18,271 nt of DNA, taken from assembly GCA_030837825.1 (NCBI GenBank), contig JAUQYB010000049.1, forward strand, positions 1-18,271, written 5' to 3'. Positions 1-7,086 of the stretch are shown here, piece by piece. The notes beneath the pieces were generated by a model. It searched no databases. It saw nothing but the letters and a program-made list of their open reading frames with translations, and was not told the origin of the DNA. The DNA comes from Albidovulum sp. (GTDB lineage Bacteria > Pseudomonadota > Alphaproteobacteria > Rhodobacterales > Rhodobacteraceae). The translations under genes were made by a program, and so were the position numbers. Position 1 is the stretch's first letter; the number at the start of each line of letters is the position of its first letter.

Positions 1-9
1 GGTCCAGAT

Positions 10-900
10 TCATTTGCGTTTCTCTTCCTCGGCCGCGATCTGTGCGGCAAAGAATACTCCATCATCCAGCACGGATTGAACCACGTGTTCGTCAACATGG
101 TGGTTATCCATGCTCCAGGCATAGAGCAATGCCATGTCGCAGAGCTGGTTGACCAGACGCGGAACGCCGTGGGTGGTGCGGTAGATCATCCGCGCGGCCG
201 GCTCGGTCACTTCCTCGCCGGTTCCGCCCGCTGCCTTCAGCCGGTGACGGATCAGTTCGACCACGGCGTTTTCGTCGAGCGGCAGCAGGTGGAAGCTGGC
301 CGCGATCCGCTGGGCAAGCTGGCGCAGCGACGGATCGAGCACCATTTCGCGCAGTTCGGGCTGGCCGACGAGCACAAGCTGGATGACCTCGTCCTTGCCG
401 GAGTTGATGTTGGTCAGCATCCGAAGCTCTTCGAGGCTTTCGGGCGAGAGGTTCTGCGCCTCGTCGAAGATCAGCACGACGCGGCGGCCCGAGGCGTATT
501 CGTCGATCAGGTAGTCCTGGAGCTTCTGGAAAAGCTGGACGTAGCCGACATTGGGGTCGAAGGCGACGCCGAGCGAGTTGAGCACCCACTGGATCAGCTC
601 GCCCCGTCCGCCCTGCGCATTCGAGATGAGGCCCACGGTGACCTTGTTGCCGAACTGGCGCAGAAGCTCGCGCAGGAGCGTCGTCTTGCCGCAGCCGACG
701 CCGCCGGTGACGAGCGTGATCGGTGCACGGCTGAGGATGCCGAACTCCAGCACCGAATAGGCGCGCCGGTGCTGCGGCGACCAGAACAGGAAATCCGGGT
801 CGGGCACGAGCGTGAAGGGACGCTCGCGGAACCCGAAGAAGTCCATGTAGAAGCCGACGCTGTTCCCTTCGTCCGTTGTGGGCTCCACAACCTTGTTCAT
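10..900 (-). CDS. ExeA-like AAA ATPase, exosortase/EPS-associated type
   Basis: This is a cytoplasmic P-loop ATPase of the ExeA/GspA-like family; relatives sit in exosortase-linked exopolysaccharide clusters, where their exact role is unresolved. The N-terminus has the family signature FFGFRERPF followed by PDPDFLF (residues about 20-39). Walker A GGVGCGKT lies at 66-73, Walker B VVLIFDEAQ at 141-149, the sensor-like LVGQPEL near 177-183 and QLAQRI near 195-200. The length is 296 residues from ATG 900. An upstream in-frame ATG at 999 adds 33 residues that do not resemble the family, and ATG 846 would begin right at MDFFGF. None has a convincing ribosome-binding site, so the start is uncertain. 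The gene is transcribed away from the sugar-transferase run. In related clusters the chain-length regulator and tyrosine kinase lie beside this gene, so they may lie beyond the left edge. Confidence 0.88.
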   Translation of the reverse strand: MNKVVEPTTDEGNSVGFYMDFFGFRERPFTLVPDPDFLFWSPQHRRAYSVLEFGILSRAPITLVTGGVGCGKTTLLRELLRQFGNKVTVGLISNAQGGRGELIQWVLNSLGVAFDPNVGYVQLFQKLQDYLIDEYASGRRVVLIFDEAQNLSPESLEELRMLTNINSGKDEVIQLVLVGQPELREMVLDPSLRQLAQRIAASFHLLPLDENAVVELIRHRLKAAGGTGEEVTEPAARMIYRTTHGVPRLVNQLCDMALLYAWSMDNHHVDEHVVQSVLDDGVFFAAQIAAEEEKRK

Positions 901-1122
901 CCGCAATCCATTTCTCGGGCGGCCGGAGGCTGCTCGAACCCCGTCCGCCTTGGACTTGTTACCCCGGTGCGCCCCGGAACTCACGGGGCAAATGCTCATA
1001 TAACTTCGTCAACTTGATGGCGCCGCGCGGGCAGAGACCGGCAGGCTCACCGGAGCCTTTTACATGGTGTTCGAATCATTGTCTTGCGTGATCGTCCCCG
1101 GCGATGCTGCGGCCGCACAAAT

Positions 1123-1134
1123 TCCCGATCGGGA
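1123..1134. repeat. Perfect 12-bp palindrome TCCCGATCGGGA
   Basis: The 12 bases equal their own reverse complement. The site lies in the gap between the divergent ATPase and sugar-transferase genes, where an operator would be expected. No regulator is identified. Confidence 0.3.
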
Positions 1135-1185
1135 GCGACTGTTGAACATTCCGATACAATAACCGGGTCCTCCGCACCGGGATGG

Positions 1186-1197
1186 GCGAATATTCGC
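1186..1197. repeat. Perfect 12-bp palindrome GCGAATATTCGC
   Basis: This is a second self-complementary 12-mer, 51 bases after the first palindrome, with an AT-rich core that is unusual in this GC-rich DNA. It is a candidate dimer-binding operator for the EPS genes. The call is inference from symmetry and position only. Confidence 0.3.
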
Positions 1198-1282
1198 ACA
1201 CAAACGGCCGGAGGGCCGCCGGAAAGGCGCGAAAAACAATGGCGTAGCCAAATGTCCGTTCCGCAAGGGCGGCGAAGGTGAT

Positions 1283-1390
1283 ATGAATTCGCGTCGGGTG
1301 CTGCTGCATTCTTGGAATCGCATCTTGTCGCGGCGGGCCGGGAACCGGCGACCTTGCGGGTGCTTTTGGTATGAGTGGGTGCGGTCGTGA
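1283..1390 (+). CDS. Possible 35-residue leader ORF
   Basis: A small ORF begins with ATG 1283, preceded by GAAGGTG about 3 bases upstream, and ends at TGA 1388-1390, 13 bases before the preferred ATG (1404) of the sugar transferase. The product would be rich in Arg and Trp (MNSRRVLLHSW... ending FWYEWVRS), with two Cys. I recognise no family. It could be a translated leader peptide or a chance ORF; its position, spacing and plausible ribosome-binding site are the only support. Confidence 0.22.
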   Translation: MNSRRVLLHSWNRILSRRAGNRRPCGCFWYEWVRS

Positions 1391-1403
1391 CCGGAACCAG
1401 GGT

Positions 1404-2093
1404 ATGACGCTACAGATCCATGACCCTTCCGAAGACTATGGCATGGCCAGCGCTTCCATGGGCCTTGTGAACGTCCCCAGGCGAGGCGGCCTGTATCGCA
1501 ACTTCGGCAAACGGGCGCTCGATATTTCGGCCGTCGTCCTGACGGGCATCATCGTCGTCCCGCTGATCCTCCTCTTCGCGCTTGCCGTCGCGCTGGACGG
1601 ATCGTCGCCGTTCTACTGGAACGACCGCGTCGGCCGGGGCGGACGAACGTTCCGGATGCTGAAGCTCCGGACAATGGTGCCGGATGCCGACCGGATGCTG
1701 GAGCAGTTCCTTGACCGCAACCCCGAAGCCCGGCTCGAATGGAACAGCACGCAGAAGCTGAAGGCGGACCCGCGCATCACCCCGGTGGGGCGCTTGCTGC
1801 GCAAGACATCTATGGACGAGCTGCCGCAACTGTGGAACGTGCTGATCGGCGACATGTCCCTTGTCGGGCCGCGACCGATGATGCCGTCGCAGCGGTCGCT
1901 TTACAGCGGCGTGGCTTATTATGCGCTCCGCCCCGGCATCACCGGGCCCTGGCAGGTCTCCGACCGGAACGAGGTGGAGTTTTCCAAACGTGCCGAATTT
2001 GATCGCGAATATGAGGAAGACATATCATTGTTGACCGATCTCGGGCTCCTCCTCGCCACGATGCGGGTGGTGATCAAGGGGACGGGATATTGA
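1404..2093 (+). CDS. Sugar-phosphate transferase (undecaprenyl-phosphate type, ExoY/PglC-like)
   Basis: This inner-membrane monotopic phosphoglycosyl transferase starts repeat-unit synthesis by transferring a sugar-1-phosphate from a nucleotide sugar to polyprenyl phosphate. Visible features are KRALD at residues 36-40, one hydrophobic membrane segment at about 41-64, KLRTM at 87-91, DPRITPVGR near 122-130, the catalytic Asp-Glu of the DELPQL motif at 138-139, and GDMSLVGPRP at 149-158. The length of 229 residues matches the short ExoY class rather than the long WbaP class. ATG 1404 has GGAACCAGGG just upstream; an in-frame ATG at 1371 lacks a ribosome-binding site. The sugar specificity cannot be read from sequence. 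It is the first recognisable gene of the plus-strand EPS run. Confidence 0.93.
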   Translation: MTLQIHDPSEDYGMASASMGLVNVPRRGGLYRNFGKRALDISAVVLTGIIVVPLILLFALAVALDGSSPFYWNDRVGRGGRTFRMLKLRTMVPDADRMLEQFLDRNPEARLEWNSTQKLKADPRITPVGRLLRKTSMDELPQLWNVLIGDMSLVGPRPMMPSQRSLYSGVAYYALRPGITGPWQVSDRNEVEFSKRAEFDREYEEDISLLTDLGLLLATMRVVIKGTGY

Positions 2094-2199
2094 TTTGACG
2101 CGCCCGGCAGGGTCGGGCAAAAGGCTCCGGAACAGGAACGTGGAGGCGTTCGCCGGCCAGAGACCCGCAGGGGGGGCGGGATGAAGGGCTCGGCGCATC

Positions 2200-2203
2200 G
2201 AGG
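2200..2203 (+). promoter_or_regulatory. Ribosome-binding site setting the prsT start
   Basis: GAGG lies 7 bases before ATG 2211. It favours 2211 over the in-frame ATG 2181, and the 2211 start gives a clean lipoprotein signal peptide. Confidence 0.6.
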
Positions 2204-2210
2204 TATTGGG

Positions 2211-4661
2211 ATGGCTCTTCGCAAGATCCTGACGACAGTCGCGCTGACCGTCGGACTGATGCTCGTGTCGGCCTGCGATTCCGCGAAGGAGCGGGCCGAG
2301 AAGCATTATCAGGCGGGGCTCTCCTACCTTCAGTCGGGCGATGTCGACCGCGCACTGGTGGAGTTCCGCAACGTCTTCCAGCTTGACGGCAGCCACAGGG
2401 AAGCGCGCCGCGCCTATGCCGAAGCCGAGCGCGGACGCGGCAACCTGCGCGAAGCGTTCTCGCAATACCTGCGACTGGTGGAGCAGTATCCCGACGACCA
2501 CGAGGCGCAGAAGGCGCTGGCCGCGATCGCCGCCGACGCCGGGGACTGGAAGACCGCACAACGCTATGCCGGCGAGGTGCTGAAGCAGATCCCGGACGAC
2601 GCCGATCTCATGGCGATCAAGATCGCGGCCGACTACGCCATCGCCGCCGAGGCGAACGATGCCGGCGCGATCGTCGCCACCTCGCAACAGGCGCGCGATT
2701 TGCTGAAGACGGCACCGGCGAACCTGCTTCTGCACCGGGTGGTGATCGACGACCTGATCCGCTCGCAGCATTTCGAAAAGGCGCTCGTGGCGATCGACGA
2801 GGCGCTCCGCCTTGTCCCCGAGGACCGCGCGCTCTATGCCCAGCGGCTGTCGGTCAATGCGGCACTGGGCGACGACGCCGCCGTCGAGGCCGGACTCATC
2901 GACATGGTCGACCGCTTCGCAGACGCCCCCGAGATGGCCGAGGCGCTGGTGCGCTGGTACGAATCGAAGGGCGAGATCGACAGTGCCGAAGCCTTCCTGC
3001 GCAGCCGGATCGCCCCGGGCATCCCGGATCAGGACCGCGTTCTCCAGCTCGTCCGCTTCCTGTCGGAAGAGCGTGGGGCAGAGGCCGCCGTGGCGGAGCT
3101 TGAACGCGTCATCGCCGGCGGCGCCGGTTCGCCGGTCTATCGCGCCGCGCGCGCAGGCTTCATCTTCGATCTCGGCCGCCGCGACGAGGCGATCGCCGAG
3201 ATGCAGGACATCATCGAGGCATCCGAACCTTCGCCCGACACCCAGCGCACGAAGGTCGGGCTGGCGCGGATGCTGACGACCGTCGGCAATACCGTGGGGG
3301 CGCGCGCGCTCGTCGAGGAAGTGCTGCAGGAGGACAGCGGCGATGCCGAGGCGCTGAAGCTCAAGGCGAACTGGCTCATTCTCGACGACCAGGTCGGCGA
3401 GGCCATCGCGATCCTGCGCCGCGCCTACGACCAGAATCCGCGCGATGCGACTATCCTCACGCTCATGGCGCAGGCCTATGAACGCGACGGCAACCGCGAT
3501 TTGATGCGGGAATCGCTCTCGCTCGCGGTCGATGCGTCGAGCCGGGCACCGGCGGAATCGCTGCGCTATGCGCAGCTTCTGGCCTCGGAGAACAAGCTCA
3601 TCCCGGCCGAGGGGGTGCTGATCGATTCGCTGCGCATCGCGCCCGGCAACGTGTCGCTTCTGGTCCCGCTCGGCCAAATCTATGTGGCGATGCAGGACTG
3701 GGCGCGCGCGGCGAACGTGGCGACCGAGCTTGAGGCGCAGAAAGATCCCGCGGCCGGGCCTGCGGCCCAATCGCTTCGCGCGGTGATCCTTGCCGGACAG
3801 AGCGACACCGACCAGGCGATCGGCTATCTGCAGGGCCTCGTCACCGAGGGAAAGGGCGGGCTGGACGCCAAGGTGGCGATCCTGCGCGCGCACCTTGCCA
3901 ACGGCCAGACCGACAGGGCGCGCGCCTATGCGACGAGTCTGCTTGCCGAAAACCCCGACGACCCCGACCTGCAGTTCATCGACGCATCGGTGCGCGCGCT
4001 GACCGGCGATGCCACCGGCGCGGAGGAGCGCTACCGCAAGCTTCTCGGCGAGGACAAGAGCCGCGTCGCCGCCTGGATGGCGCTTGCGCGCACGATCCTC
4101 GCCGACCCCGACCGGTTCGACGAGGCCCGTGCGACGATCGACGAGGCGCTCGCCGCCGTGCCGGATTCGGGCGAGCTCAAGTGGGCGAAGGCCGGGTTCC
4201 TGGAGCGCGCGGGCGATATCGACGGCGCCATCGCGATCTACGAAGACCTCTACAAGCAGAACAGCGCCAATCCGGTGATCGCGAACAACCTCGCGAGCCT
4301 GCTGTCGTCGCACCGGACCGACCCCGACAGCCTGGCCCGCGCCGAGGTGATCGCCCGGCGGCTGCGCGGCAGCGACATGCCGCCCTACCAGGATACCTAC
4401 GGCTGGATCGCCTACCAGCGCGGCAACTACGCCGATGCGGTGAAGGAGCTCGAGAAGGCTGTCGAGGGCCTCGGCGAGGACCCCCAGGTGCGCTTCCACC
4501 TTGCCATGACCTATCTGAAGCTCGGCCGGCAACCCGAGGCGCTGGCGCAGTTCAACGAAGTGCTCGCGCGTGCCGAAGCCACCGATTCGCGGGACTTCGT
4601 GGCATCCGCGCGGCAGGAAAAGGCCCGGCTTGAGGCAGATGGTGTCACGGTTGGAAACTGA
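2211..4661 (+). CDS. prsT: TPR-repeat lipoprotein, PrsT-like (exosortase/EPS system)
   Basis: This is a large periplasmic-facing lipoprotein built almost entirely of tetratricopeptide-like helices. It resembles PrsT, found with exosortase and exopolysaccharide genes and presumed to scaffold polymer or protein export. The signal peptide covers residues 1-21 with lipobox LVSAC, so Cys22 is the predicted lipidation site; the next residue is Asp, which by the E. coli rule could favour inner-membrane retention. TPR-like repeats (for example AEKHYQAGLSYLQSGD near the N-terminus and ALAQFNEVLARA near the C-terminus) run the full length. It has 816 residues, somewhat shorter than my recollection of typical PrsT. 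It begins 117 bases after the sugar transferase; no clear terminator follows, and the next gene is 138 bases on. The TPR-lipoprotein call is firm; the PrsT name rests on context. Confidence 0.85.
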   Translation: MALRKILTTVALTVGLMLVSACDSAKERAEKHYQAGLSYLQSGDVDRALVEFRNVFQLDGSHREARRAYAEAERGRGNLREAFSQYLRLVEQYPDDHEAQKALAAIAADAGDWKTAQRYAGEVLKQIPDDADLMAIKIAADYAIAAEANDAGAIVATSQQARDLLKTAPANLLLHRVVIDDLIRSQHFEKALVAIDEALRLVPEDRALYAQRLSVNAALGDDAAVEAGLIDMVDRFADAPEMAEALVRWYESKGEIDSAEAFLRSRIAPGIPDQDRVLQLVRFLSEERGAEAAVAELERVIAGGAGSPVYRAARAGFIFDLGRRDEAIAEMQDIIEASEPSPDTQRTKVGLARMLTTVGNTVGARALVEEVLQEDSGDAEALKLKANWLILDDQVGEAIAILRRAYDQNPRDATILTLMAQAYERDGNRDLMRESLSLAVDASSRAPAESLRYAQLLASENKLIPAEGVLIDSLRIAPGNVSLLVPLGQIYVAMQDWARAANVATELEAQKDPAAGPAAQSLRAVILAGQSDTDQAIGYLQGLVTEGKGGLDAKVAILRAHLANGQTDRARAYATSLLAENPDDPDLQFIDASVRALTGDATGAEERYRKLLGEDKSRVAAWMALARTILADPDRFDEARATIDEALAAVPDSGELKWAKAGFLERAGDIDGAIAIYEDLYKQNSANPVIANNLASLLSSHRTDPDSLARAEVIARRLRGSDMPPYQDTYGWIAYQRGNYADAVKELEKAVEGLGEDPQVRFHLAMTYLKLGRQPEALAQFNEVLARAEATDSRDFVASARQEKARLEADGVTVGN

Positions 4662-4799
4662 CCCCCGCCTCTGTTGCCAAGCGGGCACGAATTCGGGCCT
4701 GACCCCCTCCCATAGCGTGAGCTTCGGAACTTAACGTTTTGATTTGCCGGGTGCGGGCTTTAACCTGACCGACGATTCGATTGTGACTGAGGAACTGAA

Positions 4800-5435
4800 A
4801 TGTTCAGAGCTCTCGCTGCCCTCCTTGTTGCCGTGCTGCTGGTGCCGGCGGCCTGGGCGCAAAGCGGTTACCGCATCCAGCCGGGCGACGTCCTGCAAAT
4901 GGAGGTCCTGGAAGACCCGAGCCTCAACCGCAGCCTCCTGGTTCTCCCGGACGGCAGCGTGAGCCTGCCGCTCGTCGGCACCGTCCGCGCGAACGGCAAG
5001 AGCGTGGAATCGATGCGCGACGCGATCGCGACGGCGCTCGCGCCCAACTTCGCCTCGGCGCCGACCGTGTTCCTGTCGGTGGGCCAGCTCAACCCCGTCA
5101 CCTCGGCCGTCAATGCCGCACAGGCGCAGGCCGTGGCCGCCAACGTGAGGCCCTATGGCACCGTGGCCGTCTATGCGGTGGGCGAGTTCAACACCCAGGG
5201 CCGGCTCGATATCCAGTCGGGCACGACGCTCCTGCAGTTCCTGGCCGAAACCGGGGGGCTGAGCCGGTTCGCGGCGACCAAGCGGATCCAGTTGCACCGT
5301 CCCGACAAGAAGACGGGCATGGAGACGGTCTACAATTTCAACTACAAGGCCGTTCAACGCGGAGCAAAAGCACCGGTGATCGTTCTTCGGGAAGGTGACG
5401 TCATCGTGGCGCCGGAGCGCAAACTCTTCGAATAA
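4800..5435 (+). CDS. Short polysaccharide export (OPX) protein, Wza-family
   Basis: This is an exported protein of the outer-membrane polysaccharide export family. The signal peptide (1-20) ends at AWA before QSGYRIQPGD, and there is no lipobox Cys, unlike E. coli Wza. The Poly_export domain covers about 22-95 (YRIQPGDVLQMEV, then LPDGSVSLPLVGTV), and an SLBB-like domain follows (about 120-170, VAVYAVGEFNTQG). The C-terminal signature EGDVIVAPERKLFE lies at 198-211. At 211 residues it is far shorter than Wza (about 380) and lacks the C-terminal helix that forms Wza's own outer-membrane pore. The ribosome-binding site GAGGAA lies 5 bases before ATG. The beta-barrel gene begins 11 bases downstream, which suggests the barrel supplies the missing pore. 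Confidence 0.92.
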   Translation: MFRALAALLVAVLLVPAAWAQSGYRIQPGDVLQMEVLEDPSLNRSLLVLPDGSVSLPLVGTVRANGKSVESMRDAIATALAPNFASAPTVFLSVGQLNPVTSAVNAAQAQAVAANVRPYGTVAVYAVGEFNTQGRLDIQSGTTLLQFLAETGGLSRFAATKRIQLHRPDKKTGMETVYNFNYKAVQRGAKAPVIVLREGDVIVAPERKLFE

Positions 5436-5446
5436 AGGCGGACAAG

Positions 5447-6961
5447 GTGGGGACGAGCAGAACGACGATCGCGGCAATCGCGGCACTTTCGACATTCTGG
5501 CCCGGCGCTGCGCTCCCTCAGGGGAGCGTTGGCACATCGGTGACAGGGTACACTCCGCCCGGAACGACAGCGGGAACCGCGGCAACCGGCACGGCAGCCG
5601 CGGCCGGCATGACGGCTGCGGCCGGGACGGCTGCCCAACCTGCCGTTCCGGCCAAGGCGGGGCTGCAGATCGACATCGGTGTCTCATCCACGCTGAAGGT
5701 CGACGACAACTTCCAGCTTCAGCCGACCAGCCCCGGAACCTCCCTGATCTGGGACAACGGGCTGACCTTCGGCCTTTCCAGCGTCACCGGCGTGCAGGAC
5801 TTCAGCCTCACCGGTTCGGGCGTCATGCGCTACGGCGACATTCCCGGCCGGTCGCTGTCTGGCTTCGAGGATCCGACGGTGCGCCTGCGCTACCAGCTCG
5901 ACGGCGTGAACAGCCAGTTCGCGCTGACCGGCCGCTTCCGCCATGTCAACCGCGAGTTCCTCGACCCGTTCCAGATCGAACAGGAAGAGACGAACGCCGG
6001 TGCGTTCTATGCCGGTGGCGGCACGATGACGATCCGCAACGCGGGGCTGAGCTTCGTCACCGGCATCAACGATCCGATGACCTTCACCCTCGGCCTTACC
6101 CATGACGAAAAGGACTATGACGCGACGGCACTTGCCGCCAACGCACGACTTTTCGGCAACGAGACCGACAGCGCCGACGCGACCGTGGCGCTGAAGCTGT
6201 CGCCGGTGACGAGCCTGCGGTTCAATGTCGCCTATACGCACTACACGGCGGAGGACACGCCGCAGACCGACCGCACGACCACGGACTATTCGATCGGCGT
6301 GGTCCAGGACATCAATCCCGTGCTGGTCCTCGACGCGCAGATCGGCTTGACTGAGGTCGAGACGGATACGATCACCGGCACCGCCCGCCGCGACGGGGTG
6401 ACCGGCGCCGCGACGCTTACGCAGACGCTGGCGAACGGCACCGCCTTCGTGGGGGTCGATTCGACCGTGAACCAGAACGGCGCGCGCGAGAGCTTCCGCT
6501 TCGGGCGCAGCCTTCAGCTTCCGCTCGGCAATCTCTCCGCCTCGCTCGGGGGCACCCACTCGCCCAGCGGCAAGACCTATGCGATCGCGGCGCTGACCTA
6601 CGACCGCCAGCTCCGCTCGTCGAACATCGCCGTGTCGCTCAACCGGGGGATCAGCACGAACAACGTCAACGAAGACGTGCTCGATACCCGCCTGACCGTT
6701 GCCTACGGTTACGAGATCAACGCCAACTCGCGGCTGGATTTCGCGGTGAACTGGGGCCGGTCGGAAAGCGCCGGCATCGGCAACGCGCCGACGATCAACC
6801 GGACCAGCCTCAGGGCCGCCTATTCCCATGACCTGACGCAGGACTGGGCGTTGACGGGCGGCGTGCTGCTGCGCCACCGGTCGGATTCCTCGGCACCCGG
6901 CGATGCGCAGTCGAATTCGGTCTTCCTGACGCTCGGCCGGACCTTCAGCTACCGGCCCTGA
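5447..6961 (+). CDS. Outer-membrane beta-barrel protein of the EPS locus (BBP2-like)
   Basis: This is a predicted outer-membrane beta-barrel. It starts at GTG 5447 with AAAGG eight bases upstream, only 11 bases after the OPX stop, so the two genes are very likely co-translated. The signal peptide (about 1-25) ends near ALPQG. It is followed by a low-complexity Thr/Ala/Gly/Pro linker (about 35-75) and then the family-like opening LQIDIGVSSTLKVDDNFQL. From there to the end, alternating amphipathic strands with aromatic and polar turns continue, closing with SVFLTLGRTFSYRP. The C-terminal residue is Pro rather than the usual Phe, although Phe and Tyr lie just inside. It has 504 residues. The likely role is the outer-membrane pore for polymer, partnering the short OPX protein; the role is inferred from position and fold. 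Confidence 0.82.
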   Translation: MGTSRTTIAAIAALSTFWPGAALPQGSVGTSVTGYTPPGTTAGTAATGTAAAAGMTAAAGTAAQPAVPAKAGLQIDIGVSSTLKVDDNFQLQPTSPGTSLIWDNGLTFGLSSVTGVQDFSLTGSGVMRYGDIPGRSLSGFEDPTVRLRYQLDGVNSQFALTGRFRHVNREFLDPFQIEQEETNAGAFYAGGGTMTIRNAGLSFVTGINDPMTFTLGLTHDEKDYDATALAANARLFGNETDSADATVALKLSPVTSLRFNVAYTHYTAEDTPQTDRTTTDYSIGVVQDINPVLVLDAQIGLTEVETDTITGTARRDGVTGAATLTQTLANGTAFVGVDSTVNQNGARESFRFGRSLQLPLGNLSASLGGTHSPSGKTYAIAALTYDRQLRSSNIAVSLNRGISTNNVNEDVLDTRLTVAYGYEINANSRLDFAVNWGRSESAGIGNAPTINRTSLRAAYSHDLTQDWALTGGVLLRHRSDSSAPGDAQSNSVFLTLGRTFSYRP

Positions 6962-6979
6962 GCAGCCAGCCGGCATCGG

Positions 6980-7012
6980 CCCGCGGCCCCACGCAGGCGT
7001 GAGCGCGGGTTT
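6980..7012 (+). terminator. Possible weak terminator after the beta-barrel gene
   Basis: CCCGCG (6980-6985) pairs with CGCGGG (7004-7009), with an inner CACG/CGTG stem and a small internal loop, followed by only TTT. It sits 18 bases after the barrel stop. The T-run is short, so termination would be weak or partial. Confidence 0.35.
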
Positions 7013-7086
7013 GCCGAATCCGTTCGCCTTTCCTGCGTTTTTCCCTTAGGTTCTAGGACGTTGTATCAGTCGAGCGCGCAACCCAG

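Larger units (their letters stand above)
901..1403. other. Intergenic regulatory gap between divergent EPS genes
   Basis: About 500 bases separate the divergent ATPase and sugar-transferase genes and should carry promoters for both. The part from about 1000 to 1280 looks less GC-rich than the flanking genes. I see two perfect 12-base palindromes (1123-1134 and 1186-1197) and a small ORF (1283-1390), listed separately. I could not identify a convincing sigma-70 or RpoN promoter, tRNA or mobile element here. Confidence 0.5.

Noticed and set aside
1142..1160. TTGAAC and TACAAT as a sigma-70 promoter
   Set aside because: The two hexamers are only 7 bases apart, far from the 16-18 required.
1200..1403. 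RpoN (-24/-12) promoter for the EPS run
   Set aside because: Only isolated GG/GC pairs with roughly correct spacing were found; none matches TGGCAC-N5-TTGC well enough.
2025..4688. Minus-strand open frame of 887 codons opposite prsT
   Set aside because: It is the antisense shadow of a clear TPR lipoprotein in GC-rich DNA; its translation is His/Arg/Asp-rich without domain signatures or a ribosome-binding site.
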